A DNA stretch of 64,000 nt from an uncultured Dehalococcoidia bacterium (GCA_951812535.1 CATOSK010000005.1:1-64000); one strand, 5' to 3'; shown: positions 24,837 through 34,085, numbered from the stretch's first letter. Translations and numbers: made by a program. Notes: generated by a model from the sequence alone, not told the origin.

Positions 24837-25140
24837 GCGCTCCCGTCCGATGCACCGATGGACTCGATGCCGATCTCAGTCAGCCGGACCCTGATGAGCT
24901 GGCTGTCTCCGACATCCTCATTCCAGCCGTCCTCACGGGACTGCCGGCCGTGTCTCTGCCCGCAGGCCAGGGTGTCCGCCAGCCGGAATTTAGCCGGGGT
25001 CGATGGTAAGTTCCAGGATTCTTCCCCCCGGTTCGTCTGATCGATCCGTCTGATCGGTCCGTCTGAAGGATCGCCGAGTATGTCTGGGTCTCCGGTTGGC
25101 CAGTTGCCCCCCCAACTTCGGGGCGTTCCCACGCCCTCCT

Positions 25141-25986
25141 TTACGGGAATGGAATCTCCTCCTCGTCCGGTAATGAGCAGCCCGTCTCGTCCAGGATGTT
25201 CCTCAGGTTCTCCGGCAGCCTGACCCTCGCCTCGTCTTCCGCCTTGGTCGCTTCGAGGAAATCCGGCCCCAACAAATTCATCAACGGCTCTTCCATGATC
25301 TGCTCGATCTCTGCTTGCTTCTCTTCCTCCGTTTTGTTGGGGTCGAGCCCCACCGCCATCATCTCCGGGAAGACCGTGGCCATCATTTCCTGGAAGTCCA
25401 TCATCATTGGCCGGTCCGCGGGGCGGGTCTTCGCATTGTCCCGGAAAGCCTTCAGCGTTTCCAGGCGGGCGTGGTGGTACTCTTCGACCTCCGGAGGCGG
25501 CTCCAGTTGGCTGTATGTTTCCAATTGAAGGTCGGATAGCTCCGCCACCTCTCCCCAGGTCTGGCCCGGGTCGGTTTCCGGCATGGCCATCGGGTCACCC
25601 GTCAGCGCCGCCGTCAAGGCCGCACACTCCTCGGCATAGGCCCGAACCCTCTCCTCGGTATCGCCGCCAGCCCCCGTTGACGAATCCGGCGGTTCAACCG
25701 GGGGGTCCGGGTCCGCTGAAGGTGGCAGTACGGGAGTGGCCGTCGGCCCAGGAGTGTTGGTTGGGTCCGGCGTTGGAGTCGGCGCCGGCGTGTTGGTCGG
25801 CGCAGGTTCCGGGGTGGCCGTTGGATTCGGCGTCGGCCACGCCGGAGCTTCAACCGCAGCAGCGGGTCGGGTTGACGGTTCCGAAGCGGGTTCGGGATCG
25901 TCTCCGCCGCACCCCGCCATGATGATGGCGACCCCCAGGGCCAGTACGACTGTCAACCAACCTGGCCTCAATCCGAGATGTCCCAT
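25141..25986 (-). CDS. Lipoprotein with Pro/Thr-rich stalk
   Basis: The 281-residue protein has a signal peptide with lipobox IMAGC (Cys about 26), then a roughly 75-residue linker of Pro, Thr, Ala and Asn (TPNPTATPEPAPTNTPAPTP) and a helical acidic C-terminal domain (about 110-281) rich in Met and Glu (ADRPMMMDFQEMMATVFPEMMAVG). The linker looks like a spacer holding the domain off the membrane. I do not recognise the domain. It is not in an obvious operon. Confidence 0.8.
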   Translation of the reverse strand: MGHLGLRPGWLTVVLALGVAIIMAGCGGDDPEPASEPSTRPAAAVEAPAWPTPNPTATPEPAPTNTPAPTPTPDPTNTPGPTATPVLPPSADPDPPVEPPDSSTGAGGDTEERVRAYAEECAALTAALTGDPMAMPETDPGQTWGEVAELSDLQLETYSQLEPPPEVEEYHHARLETLKAFRDNAKTRPADRPMMMDFQEMMATVFPEMMAVGLDPNKTEEEKQAEIEQIMEEPLMNLLGPDFLEATKAEDEARVRLPENLRNILDETGCSLPDEEEIPFP

Positions 25987-26409
25987 TCCTCTCCTCCCCT
26001 CACGTCCCGGGTCCCAACCGGCTGGCGGTTTCCCCGTGCAGGATTGCCGGCAACCGTCTTTTCAATCCTTCGCTGCTGGTTGGGCAACTGCTATTCTATC
26101 GTTGTTCCCATCTCGCATCCCTTCACGACAACAGGCAGATTGCCAGCGGTTCGGGCAAGGTGCACCCTGGAAATCCCCAGCAGGCTGACCCGAAGATTTT
26201 CATGCACCTCCGCAAAGCCTTCGTGGATGATGTCCTCGCCGGCAGGAGGTCAAGTGTTCAGCTCCGCTCTGATTTGCCGCAGTGCTTTTTCCACGTCGGC
26301 CGGCCGTTCTTCAGGTTCGCGCTGGTTCCCCACAACATTCCCCTGCTTGCTTCACTCGGTTCCGTTTGCTTATAGGGTACGGCCCATGGGCAAAGTCGTG
26401 TAGGGATTT
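25987..26409. other. Gap with one arm of an inverted repeat
   Basis: No gene seen. GGTTCCGTTTGCTTATAGGG (26358-26377, extending to 26379) matches the reverse complement of 27724-27745 at 21 of 22 bases. Confidence 0.4.
26358..26379 (+). repeat. Left arm of inverted repeat flanking the META lipoprotein gene
   Basis: 22-bp arm; its partner in inverted orientation is 27724-27745 (21/22 identity). The two arms enclose only the gene at 26410-27666. Confidence 0.5.
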
Positions 26410-27666
26410 CTATTCGGCTTGGAACAAGAGGACAGTACCGTCTTCGGTATGGACGACAAGCAGATCCCCATATATTCGATAACGCTCGAACTTCGGAAGA
26501 AGCTCCGTATAGCGCTTCTCCTGCTCCATTATGCCGACTGGGTCAGTACATAGCGCCAAAGTCTTGACGATATCATCGTCTATATCGATGGAGCCGTCTT
26601 CGTTGATCAGGAAGCCACCCGACTCCGGCTGCGATGCGTAGCCTTTGCAGCCCCCAGATCCTCCGACACCGCCCTCGCCGAACCCAACCGTCACCTCCGT
26701 TCCCGGGACCAGCCTGGTGACCCGCAGCAGCCCCTGATCGGAGTCGCCCTGATCCACGCTTACGAAGGCTTTCAGGCGCCATTCCACGTCAGACACACTT
26801 TCGACTTCATGGGCCAGCGGGTCAAAAGCCATGGTCCTGCCCCGGCTCGTCCGAATTCTCAGCCGCCTTATTCCATCCTCCTCACTACTGATGGAGTATT
26901 CGATTGCCCGCGACAGGTCGTCGGTGAACCGGCCTTCGCGCTCCCGCATCTCTCCTGAACACGACGCGGTATATTCTGTCATCGACGTTGACCGAAAGTC
27001 CAGGCGCTCGCCCGATGCCTCGTAAGATGCCACATAACTACGGCACGCAGTCAGGCCAACGGCCAGTCGGCCGTCCAGAAATGCCAACGTGGCCGCCTTC
27101 ACATCTCCACCCGCGCTATTCTCAACCGCGAGTTGCCATTCTGTGCCCGCCAGTTCTACGGGACGACCGGAGAAAGGTACTTGCCGGACAAAAACCAGCC
27201 GCGTCTCACCCCCTCCGTCGAGAATCTCCAAGAGGTCGTCCACCAGGCGGAACCTTTCTCCATGCTCCAATATCTCAAGATAGCTATCAGCCTGGTCCAT
27301 TATTCCGTGGGGAAACTCGCATCCAATCAAAGTGCTGACGGCGGGTGTAATGGTGAACTCACCGTCAACACTAGCAACCGGCGTCCCGTCCTCTGATTTC
27401 CCTCCAAAGGTGTTGCAACCGTCGAATCCGCTGTAGGTGTGGCCGTCCACTTTGAGCCAAGCGAAAGTGCCTTCGATCGGTGGGCTTCCGTCCAGCATTT
27501 GAAGGATCCATGTTGGACCGTCAGGAATCCGGGTCGTGGGTGGGGGTTGCGAGAGGGCCGGTGCAGTGCTGCTCGCGGTCGGCGCCGCGCCATCAGGATT
27601 GCTACAAGCAACGCTTGCTACAAACAGCCCAGCTATCGCCAGAATCACGCCAGTCCACTCGCCCAC
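26410..27666 (-). CDS. META-domain lipoprotein, multi-domain
   Basis: The 418-residue protein has a signal peptide and lipobox SVAC (Cys about 21), then three META/HslJ-like domains (about 50-160, 165-285, 290-418). Each shows the W.L / DGC..F.G.....G.F.I or GCKGY...GGF.I pattern and a late cysteine (LIGCEFPHGIMDQ, CSGEMREREGRF, LCTDPVGIMEQEKRY). META domains occur in HslJ-type outer envelope proteins tied to antibiotic or stress resistance; exact function unknown. The cysteines are placed to form one disulphide per domain. Flanked by inverted repeats. Confidence 0.85.
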   Translation of the reverse strand: MGEWTGVILAIAGLFVASVACSNPDGAAPTASSTAPALSQPPPTTRIPDGPTWILQMLDGSPPIEGTFAWLKVDGHTYSGFDGCNTFGGKSEDGTPVASVDGEFTITPAVSTLIGCEFPHGIMDQADSYLEILEHGERFRLVDDLLEILDGGGETRLVFVRQVPFSGRPVELAGTEWQLAVENSAGGDVKAATLAFLDGRLAVGLTACRSYVASYEASGERLDFRSTSMTEYTASCSGEMREREGRFTDDLSRAIEYSISSEEDGIRRLRIRTSRGRTMAFDPLAHEVESVSDVEWRLKAFVSVDQGDSDQGLLRVTRLVPGTEVTVGFGEGGVGGSGGCKGYASQPESGGFLINEDGSIDIDDDIVKTLALCTDPVGIMEQEKRYTELLPKFERYRIYGDLLVVHTEDGTVLLFQAE

Positions 27667-27723
27667 ACGGTTTCACTCCTCAACGACTTTGGATTTCTTA
27701 CAGTCGCCTATCCGACAGGGTCA

Positions 27724-27745
27724 TACCCTCTAAGCAAACGGAACC
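27724..27745 (-). repeat. Right arm of inverted repeat flanking the META lipoprotein gene
   Basis: Reverse complement reads GGTTCCGTTTGCTTAGAGGG and matches 26358-26379 at 21 of 22 bases. It lies 58 bases upstream of the gene start. Confidence 0.5.
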
Positions 27746-27851
27746 CTTCACTCGGCCAACCACCGTTCTGTCAACTGGCTTGTTCTGAACCTGCCAGGCC
27801 CGCTACCGAGCAGCACTTCAGGCAAAGCGTTCTCCTGCTTCCTTGCCAACC

Positions 27852-27879
27852 GGTCCAGGTGTTGCGGTCCAGGTGTTGC
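27852..27879. repeat. Short tandem duplication
   Basis: GGTCCAGGTGTTGC occurs twice head to tail. It lies in noncoding DNA and looks like a replication slip. Confidence 0.5.
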
Positions 27880-27951
27880 TGGAACTCCGCGGCGGTGCCC
27901 ACGGCTACAACGCAGCACCAGGCGAGGGTGCTGCGCCCATTGCTCCGCCGG

Positions 27952-29343
27952 CTACCCTTGCTTCAAAGTGAGCTGAATGAGCTTGTCCGCCCGGTCCTGG
28001 CGGTCGAGGCCGCGGCAGGTCGCGATGATATCCTCGAACTGCGCCTCCGGGATCGGCAGACCCGGGATGACGTCGCGAATCCGGCGCGCCTCCTCGTCGA
28101 AGTCCCACATGAACTCCCGCCCGGTGGACTGCTTCGTGTAGCTCTGGCCATCTCTGGTATAGACCGTGATGCGCGGTCCGAAGAGGGTCATCTCATGCGA
28201 CGGGATGAGCGTCACCCGGTGCATTAGTTCCAGGACCTCGGGCGGATCGTTAGCGTCACCTCCCTGGCTTTGCAGCACCGGGAAGCCGCGCTGGACAACG
28301 CCGTAGGCGGTGTAGTACGGCGTGCTTCCCGGCTGCGGGGCCGCGTCTTCCCGCCGGCTCGGGAAGGCCGGGCTGGGATACCGGGTTTCGAGCCAGTTCA
28401 CCACGGCCTCGACGCGCTCGACATCCTCATATCGGATGTTGTGCTCGGCGCAGAGCTGCGCAGTGACGTCGACATGGGCAATGTTGTAGCCGGCCGTCGA
28501 GTAGATGCGGTAGAGTGTCTCGAGGAACATCCAGTCCTGCCCCAGCCCGGTGGTGATTTTGTCCAGGCTGGTCTGGGTGGCGCCGACAAAGCTGTAGGTG
28601 AGTCGGCCCTGGTTGTTGCCCGCGTAGGCGTGATAGAACCCCGCGTCGCCTTCGAGGACGGTCTCGCCGCCCACATATCCCTGCTGCGCCAGCGCCACTG
28701 CCAGCATCGCGTTGCGTACCGCGGCCCCCTCGCGCAGGGCGCGGCCGCCGCCCCGGGGCCCTTCGAGATTGCCTGCTGCCAGGTGCACGCAGAGCGCGAT
28801 GGTGCTGTTCACCTGATCCTCGGTAAAGTTCAGGATCTTGGCGGCAGCGACGGCTGCGCCAAAGATGCCGAACACCGGCCCAGCATGAAAGCCCCGCGCC
28901 ATCACCGTCGGAATGAAGTCCGCCGCCATCCGTTCCATGACCTCGTAACCGGCAGCAATACCGGTGAGGAAGTCCCGGCCGGACGCCCCTGCGGTTTCCG
29001 CAGCCACAAAGGCGCCCGGTAGGATGCTGGTGCCCGGATGAGTGAGCATACGGAAGGAATCCAGCTTGCCGCCCGCCATGGCCATTTCCGCGTTGCAGAA
29101 GGCGGCTCCACCCCTCGTCACCCTGGCGCCGTCCACCATGATGGTGGCGCCGTGGCCCACACCGGATTCTTCCGCCGTGATGAGCTCCACGGCCTGCTGG
29201 CCTCCCGGCGACTGAGAGCCGAGGAGCACGGAGGAGAGACTGTGAAGCGTGACGCCCTTGGCGCGATCGGCCACCGCGGACGGGAGATCGTCATAGCGCA
29301 GCCCTACGACCCACTGCGCAAGTTGCCGGCTGAGAGATGCCAT
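27952..29343 (-). CDS. MmgE/PrpD family protein
   Basis: The 463-residue protein belongs to the MmgE/PrpD family (2-methylcitrate dehydratase, cis-aconitate decarboxylase and related enzymes). Seen: helical N-domain with LAQWVVGLRYDDLPSAVADRAKGVTLHSL, NAEMAMAGGKLDSFRMLTHPGTSILPGAFVAAE, AAGYEVMERMAADF, GFHAGPVFGIFGAAVAAAKIL, LAAGNLEGPRGGGRAL, and the C-terminal alpha/beta domain. The substrate cannot be read from sequence. ATG 29343 is chosen with GGAGG upstream; an earlier in-frame ATG at 29433 lacks a site. Monocistronic. Confidence 0.9.
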   Translation of the reverse strand: MASLSRQLAQWVVGLRYDDLPSAVADRAKGVTLHSLSSVLLGSQSPGGQQAVELITAEESGVGHGATIMVDGARVTRGGAAFCNAEMAMAGGKLDSFRMLTHPGTSILPGAFVAAETAGASGRDFLTGIAAGYEVMERMAADFIPTVMARGFHAGPVFGIFGAAVAAAKILNFTEDQVNSTIALCVHLAAGNLEGPRGGGRALREGAAVRNAMLAVALAQQGYVGGETVLEGDAGFYHAYAGNNQGRLTYSFVGATQTSLDKITTGLGQDWMFLETLYRIYSTAGYNIAHVDVTAQLCAEHNIRYEDVERVEAVVNWLETRYPSPAFPSRREDAAPQPGSTPYYTAYGVVQRGFPVLQSQGGDANDPPEVLELMHRVTLIPSHEMTLFGPRITVYTRDGQSYTKQSTGREFMWDFDEEARRIRDVIPGLPIPEAQFEDIIATCRGLDRQDRADKLIQLTLKQG

Positions 29344-29908
29344 AATTGCCTCCGCTACGTTGCTGAAGTTTTGCCGCTCGTCTGGGAAATTTGCTAACGA
29401 GGAAATATCGGACGGCCTGGGGCCCGTGGACATTCGGACGCTCCAGCCCCTGGAGCAGGATCATGAATCAGGCCGCCAAGGCCAAGGGTAGTTGGGTGGT
29501 GTACGCGGGGAATCCGCCGCTTTCCGCAGCACGGTGCTGAAGTGGAAGCTCCCGCTGATGCGCAATCTGACCTGCTGCGCCTGGGCAGTTGTTCCCTCAG
29601 GGCCTTGTCTTCTTGGAACAGGTCAACTCCTTTGATTCACGCTCCATCCTCGGTCGGGCTTGGCGGGGCCCCATGTCTCCACAGTCCCGCGCCGGCTTGA
29701 CAGAGGTATCTCGGAGCAATTGCGGGAGTTAACACCAACGTCACAAAAATTGGCTCGTTAACCGCCCAATTCTTCACGCCCAACTTGCGTCGTTCCCGCG
29801 AATGCTTGGCCAGGAAACTCTGTCTGCCGGGCCGCGTTCGACGCGGACCAGCCGGGCCGAAGACGGCGCGGCTGCCCTTCCCAATGGTCGAAACGAATTG
29901 AGGTAAAC
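29344..29908. other. Gene-free region
   Basis: I see no intact gene, tRNA or clear promoter in this 565-bp stretch. Confidence 0.4.
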
Positions 29909-30414
29909 ATGAACAGTTCTCTGCTGCCGGAGCGTCCTGCCAAGAGCATTATATCCCGTACACGCATCCGGGTGCTTATAGTCCTGGCCCTTTCGGCGCT
30001 GGGAGCGGTATTGACTTGGCCGGGCCCGGCCTACGCTCGCAGCGGCAACCAACAACGTATCCGGCACAACCTCGGCATCACCACCGACCAGGAAGGAACT
30101 GGGGCGTGTGGACATTCAGCTCCACCCAGAGTCAGCGTTGCCGTCTCCGGAGGGGTGGTAGTCGTGTTCTCCGCTTATTCAGGCTGTTGGACTGGAGGTT
30201 CGCGGGCGGGAGCAACCCACCACGATCCCGCCCGCGGCTGAAGGCCGCGCCAGTTGCGCCCGCGACAGAACCGCAGACCGCCGCGCCGCAAGTCGCTATC
30301 AGCAACGAGGCCGGAATTGACCCCAGGTGCACCTCCATCAGCCTGGACCGCCACCACTCGTGCGGCATCTGTACGGACGGATCTTTGGTATGCTGGGGTG
30401 CGTTCGTCCAATGA
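29909..30414 (+). pseudogene. Secreted RCC1-repeat protein, broken
   Basis: The first frame gives a signal peptide (basic start, then VLIVLALSALGAVLTW, PAYARS cleavage region) and about 65 residues before losing sense. A second frame then reads CTSISLDRHHSCGICTDGSLVCWGAF, the RCC1/alpha-tubulin-suppressor repeat motif (SCGI.TDGS..CWG), and stops at 30414. Signal and repeat are out of frame and only one repeat remains, so this is a shortened, frameshifted relic. Confidence 0.5.
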
Positions 30415-30559
30415 AGGAATAATGGACAATGGGGCGGGGCCGGTTCCCCGCCCCCGTCAAGGCGTCCAAAAGTGCACATCTATTGGGCCATAGGCTTCAA
30501 ACTCTGGAGCGGGGCCGACCACCCTGAAGGGTTTCCTGCCGCGGGGTGTCCAACTCCGG

Positions 30560-30902
30560 ACGCTGTGGGACGGGTTCCTGGGAAAATTGTGAGAAGGAAG
30601 GCGTCGAGGTAGGCATGGCCGCCCCGCTGGAGCACAAGCACGCCCCCCGGGACCCGGGCCAATGGGACCGCTTCTGGCAGCAGTTCCAGTACCGGTGGGA
30701 GTGCGACAACGATGAGATGGATGACATCTGGGTCGAGGGGCAGTCGTGGACGGAGCCGGCCTGCGGATTCATCCCGTCGGTGCTGACCCGCCTGGACCAC
30801 CTGACCGCAGCCGGCTCCGAGGACCCGGAGATCTCCCTTCAGTCCATCTCGTGGACCTGGACTGAAGGGAGAAGCGGCCATGGTATTGCCGTACCTGGAT
30901 GG
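30560..30902 (+). repeat. Copy B of the ~340-bp dispersed block (copy A at 23061-23400)
   Basis: Plus-strand counterpart of the block at 23061-23400; it ends just before the antiporter gene. Confidence 0.75.
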
Positions 30903-30995
30903 GGCAGAGCGGTCCTCGGGCAGCCGCCAGGCCAGCGGTACAAGCTCCAAGTGATGAATGATGCTGGAATCCCTCTCCCTAACCACTCTTACTGA
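30615..30995 (+). CDS. Small conserved protein of unknown family, copy B, C-terminus shifted
   Basis: Starts MAAPLEHKHAPRDPG and follows copy A (23099-23350) closely through AGSEDPEISL. One base fewer than copy A after that point shifts the frame, so the normal VHLVDLD end is lost and the frame runs on, overlapping the antiporter start by 38 bp. Either copy B is newly decayed or its tail is replaced. AGGAAGG precedes the start region. Confidence 0.4.
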   Translation: MAAPLEHKHAPRDPGQWDRFWQQFQYRWECDNDEMDDIWVEGQSWTEPACGFIPSVLTRLDHLTAAGSEDPEISLQSISWTWTEGRSGHGIAVPGWGRAVLGQPPGQRYKLQVMNDAGIPLPNHSY

Positions 30996-32658
30996 CCTGG
31001 CCGGCTTCTCCGGCCAGGTTGGCGACATCCGCCAGTCCCTCCTGTCCCTGGGCCTGTTGATCATAGTTGCCAAGCTGGCCGAGGGCGTTTTTCGCCGGCT
31101 GCACCTGAACTCCATTGTGGCCTATGCCTCGGCGGGCATCCTTCTGGGACCAGTGCTGCAGGTGCTGACCGGTTGGTCGGTGCAGCCAACGGGCCACATC
31201 GACCTGCTGCTCACCCTGGGGATCTTCATCTTTTTCTTCCTGATCGGATTGGACGAGATCGACATCTCCAGCTTTGTGGCGACCCTGCGGGGCCACTACT
31301 TCCTGGCCGCCATTGTGTCCGTGCTGTTCTCCCTGGGAGCCTCCGTGCTGGTAACCAGTGGCACCCTCCTGCCTTTGGGGATATCCCTCTCCTTTGCGGA
31401 GGCCCTGGCCCTGGCGGGGATTCTCTCCATGAGCAGCCTGGGCATTGTGGCCAAGGTCCTGGCCGACGAGGGGCGGCTGCGGGAACCCGTGGGTCTGCAG
31501 ATATTCACCGTCGTGGTGATCGCCGAACTGCTGACCCTCCTGGTGATCGGATTCAGCATCGGCGACCACACCCACGAATTATCTGCGACCGGGATCCTTG
31601 TCCTGGTCGTAAAGATTGCAGCCTTCGCGGCCCTGGCCTGGGTCCTGTCGGCCCGGGTGCTGCCCCCGTTGGTGGGTCTGCTGCAACGGGTCATCCGGGT
31701 GCCCCAGCTTTCCCTGGGGCTGCTCCTAGGCACCCTGTTCCTCGTGGTGGACGCCGCCGAGTTCATGGGCCTGCACGGGTCCCTGGGCGCTCTCCTCTTC
31801 GGCGCTTCCCTTTCCGGGCTGACCTACCAGGTGCGCTCGGAGATGATGCCGGGCCTGCGCAGCGTCGCCGAGGGTTTCTTTGTGCCCCTTTTCTTCGCCT
31901 CCGCCGGTCTTTATTTCAGCCTTACCTTCGTGACCATGCCCTGGTGGACCATGGCGGCCCTCGCCCTGATCCCGCTGCTGGGCAATTTCCTGGGGGCTTT
32001 CCTGGGAGCCTACCTGTCCCGGCTGACGGTGCCCTACGCCGTGGCTTCGGGGCTGATGGGAAAGGGGGTCGCCGAAATCGCCCTGCTGCTGGTCCTCCGG
32101 GAGTCTGGGATCATCGACGAGGTGGTGTTCTCCTTCCTGGTGCTGGTGATGTTCTGCTACATCCTGCTGATGCCATCGGTCATCAGCTTTGCGGCGGCCC
32201 GGGCCAGCCGGAGCCAGGCTGCCTCGTCGGTCCCGGACGACATTCCCGAGGGCATCATCCGTTTCGTCCTGCACGACATCAGGGTTGACGACATCCTGGA
32301 CCGGCTTCGGCCTCATCCCAGCACCTCCATGTCGGTGCGTGCCTTCACCGACAACTGGGCCACCCCCAACCAGCACGACTACGTGGTGTTGGACGATGAT
32401 TCCGTGCCTGGAATCGTGTCCATCGGGATGTTGCGCTACCTGCCGGAGGACGCCTGGTCGACCACGACGCTGGGCCAGTTGGTCCGCCCCGACCCTCCGG
32501 TGGCCTCGCTGGACGAGCACGTGGAGGATGTGCTGCAGCGCATGGCGGAGAGCAATCTGACCGCCCTGCCGGTGGTCGACCGGGAATCGGGAGGCTTCGT
32601 TGGGGCATTGACCAGCCGGGACATACTGGAGCTGGTGCTGAACCGGGGGCGGGCGTAA
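30958..32658 (+). CDS. CPA2-type cation:proton antiporter with C-terminal CBS pair
   Basis: The 566-residue protein has an N-terminal Na+/H+ exchanger domain of 12-13 helices (about 20-420), with AYASAGILLGPVLQ, FFLIGLDEIDIS, LAGILSMSSLGIVAKVLADEG, SLGALLFGASLSGL and ASGLMGKGVAEIALLLVLRESG. A cytoplasmic tail follows with a CBS domain pair (about 435-566; GIIRFVLHDIRVDDIL, SVRAFTDNWATPNQHDYVVLDDD, ALPVVDRESGGFVGALTSRDIL). CBS domains bind adenine nucleotides and probably gate the exchanger. K+ versus Na+ specificity cannot be read. It lacks the TrkA-N domain of KefB/KefC. Confidence 0.92.
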   Translation: MMLESLSLTTLTDLAGFSGQVGDIRQSLLSLGLLIIVAKLAEGVFRRLHLNSIVAYASAGILLGPVLQVLTGWSVQPTGHIDLLLTLGIFIFFFLIGLDEIDISSFVATLRGHYFLAAIVSVLFSLGASVLVTSGTLLPLGISLSFAEALALAGILSMSSLGIVAKVLADEGRLREPVGLQIFTVVVIAELLTLLVIGFSIGDHTHELSATGILVLVVKIAAFAALAWVLSARVLPPLVGLLQRVIRVPQLSLGLLLGTLFLVVDAAEFMGLHGSLGALLFGASLSGLTYQVRSEMMPGLRSVAEGFFVPLFFASAGLYFSLTFVTMPWWTMAALALIPLLGNFLGAFLGAYLSRLTVPYAVASGLMGKGVAEIALLLVLRESGIIDEVVFSFLVLVMFCYILLMPSVISFAAARASRSQAASSVPDDIPEGIIRFVLHDIRVDDILDRLRPHPSTSMSVRAFTDNWATPNQHDYVVLDDDSVPGIVSIGMLRYLPEDAWSTTTLGQLVRPDPPVASLDEHVEDVLQRMAESNLTALPVVDRESGGFVGALTSRDILELVLNRGRA

Positions 32659-32659
32659 C

Positions 32660-32759
32660 TCCCGTCACCCCCCGCCGCGCAGAGCCTGCCCTCGCGTAGG
32701 CGGGGGCGGAGACCCAGACCCCGGTAAAAGCACCCCCCAACAACCCCGTCTCCCCCACC
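32660..32759. repeat. GC-rich dispersed repeat, copy 1
   Basis: Pattern CCCGTCACCCCCGCGCAG / GGCGGGGGCGG / ACCCAGACCCCGGTAAA / CAACAACCCCGTCTCCCCC; more copies at 33262-33357 and 33370-33442. Its GTCAYCCCCGCG...CGGGGAYCCAGA core is the form of a common genomic palindromic repeat. Confidence 0.7.
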
Positions 32760-32895
32760 CAACCTCTTCCGCTCCCCACAGCCGCTGAGTTGGACCACTA
32801 AAACAGAACGCTGCCTCAGTCACACGGCAGGTTGACGCCGCAGGCAGCCCCCATCATACTCAACCCACACCCGGCCCAACATCAGGAGCCATCCA

Positions 32896-33234
32896 ATGAC
32901 CACCGACGAGCGATTGACAATTATTGAGAGTGCGGTCGTTCAGCTTATAGATTCCCTCCGCCAATTGGCGGACACGACCGCCGAGCATCACTTCGAACTT
33001 GCCGAGCACCGCCAAACCCTTGCCCGGCAAAACGAGGAAATTGCACGGCACAGCGAAGCGATGGTCGCGATAGTCGAGACCCTAGCCCGGCATGATCAAC
33101 GACATGAGGACTTCCGCGAGAGTATGGAGGAATACCGCCGGGAAGCCAGCCAGATGCAGCGCCTCTGGGTCCACTTGGCCCGCAAGAACGGCTGGCTCGA
33201 GGACGAAGACTGGCCTCCGCCCGAAAACCCTTAG
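32896..33234 (+). CDS. Small coiled-coil protein
   Basis: The 112-residue protein is almost wholly helical and coiled-coil (about 5-95), His-, Glu- and Gln-rich (EHHFELAEHRQTLARQNEEIARHSEAM), with a short C-terminus WLEDEDWPPPENP. ATG 32896 is preceded by AGGAGCC. Flanked on both sides by GC-rich dispersed repeats. No family assigned. Confidence 0.7.
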   Translation: MTTDERLTIIESAVVQLIDSLRQLADTTAEHHFELAEHRQTLARQNEEIARHSEAMVAIVETLARHDQRHEDFRESMEEYRREASQMQRLWVHLARKNGWLEDEDWPPPENP

Positions 33235-33261
33235 AGGGTGTGTTAGAAATACCCAGTTGCC

Positions 33262-33442
33262 CTCCCGTCACCCCCGCGCAGAGCTTGCCCCCGCGCAGGC
33301 GGGGGCGGGGATCCAGACCCCGGTAAATCCTCCCCCAACAACCCCGTCTCCCCCACCGGCCCTCTCTCTCGTCATCCCCGCGGGGGCGGGGACCCAGACC
33401 CCGGTAAAACATCCCCCACCTGCCCCGTCTCCCTCTCCCCCC
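33262..33442. repeat. GC-rich dispersed repeat, copies 2 and 3
   Basis: Copy 2 spans 33262-33357 and matches copy 1 nearly along its length; copy 3 (33370-33442) is shorter. With 33235-33659 holding no gene, this region is repeat-filled intergenic DNA. Confidence 0.7.
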
Positions 33443-33461
33443 ACTACCGCACTCGGAAAAG

Positions 33462-33503
33462 CACCACCATGTTGGTGAAAACACCACCATGCAGGTGCCG
33501 CAA
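33462..33503. repeat. Two CACCACCATG-NN-GGTG hairpin repeats
   Basis: CACCACCATGTTGGTG (33462-33477) and CACCACCATGCAGGTG (33482-33497) are adjacent short hairpins. The 21 bases at 33483-33503 recur exactly at 56857-56877, and a diverged copy lies at 58130-58145. Confidence 0.55.
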
Positions 33504-33659
33504 TCCGCTCCCAAACCCCGCCGCTCGCAGCCCTCCCAAATTACTGACACTTGCCCCTTGCCAAGCCTGGCGCCGCCTTTCTACGATGATTGCAGGTCTC
33601 TCAATCCCCAGACCCAAGAGCCTGAATCCAACCCCGTCACCGAGGCAAAAAGCGACACA

Positions 33660-34073
33660 ATGCGACAAAAAGCGACAGATAATAATTCTTCCGCCCTTAC
33701 TCCTAGACAACGAAAGGCCCTGCCCATGGTCGTGTCCTCGACTTCGTTGGCCCAGGCCGCCCGCGACGCCGACGTCCACCGCGCCACTCTCCACCGCTGG
33801 ATGGAAGACGACAAGTTCCGCGAGGAACTGGTCCGCCTCCGCCAGGAAGCCGCCGAGCTGGCCCGCTCCGAGCTTCAGGAACTCATGCTAGTCAGCGTCG
33901 CAGTCCTCGCCGATGCCATGGAAAACGCCGCCAGCCATGACGTCCGCGTCCGTGCCGCCCGCACCGCCCTCTCCTTCGGCATGCAGCTCAACGAAATGAA
34001 AAAGCTCCGCGAAGAGATTGATACCCTCCACGATGCCCTGAAGATCTGGCAGACCCACTACTCCAAGCTGTGA
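33660..34073 (+). CDS. Helix-turn-helix protein, terminase-small-subunit-like
   Basis: The 137-residue protein has an N-terminal helix-turn-helix (ALPMVVSSTSLAQAARDADVHRATLHRWMEDDKFREEL, about 20-57) followed by long helices and a coiled-coil C-terminus. This build is shared with small HTH proteins annotated as phage terminase small-subunit-like. ATG 33660 is chosen because the sequence before it is low-complexity; GAGG lies 13 bases upstream. It precedes the 34086 gene by 12 bases, so they are probably co-transcribed. No phage structural genes are nearby. Confidence 0.7.
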   Translation: MRQKATDNNSSALTPRQRKALPMVVSSTSLAQAARDADVHRATLHRWMEDDKFREELVRLRQEAAELARSELQELMLVSVAVLADAMENAASHDVRVRAARTALSFGMQLNEMKKLREEIDTLHDALKIWQTHYSKL

Positions 34074-34085
34074 GGTATCCAGGTT

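Noticed and set aside
24840-25132. Minus-strand frame of about 100 residues upstream of the oxidoreductase relic
   Set aside because: No similarity to the N-terminal part of the family could be seen, so the pseudogene was not extended.
32660-33442. CRISPR-like array of GC-rich repeats
   Set aside because: Only three copies, uneven spacing, a gene between them, and no cas genes; they are dispersed repeats.
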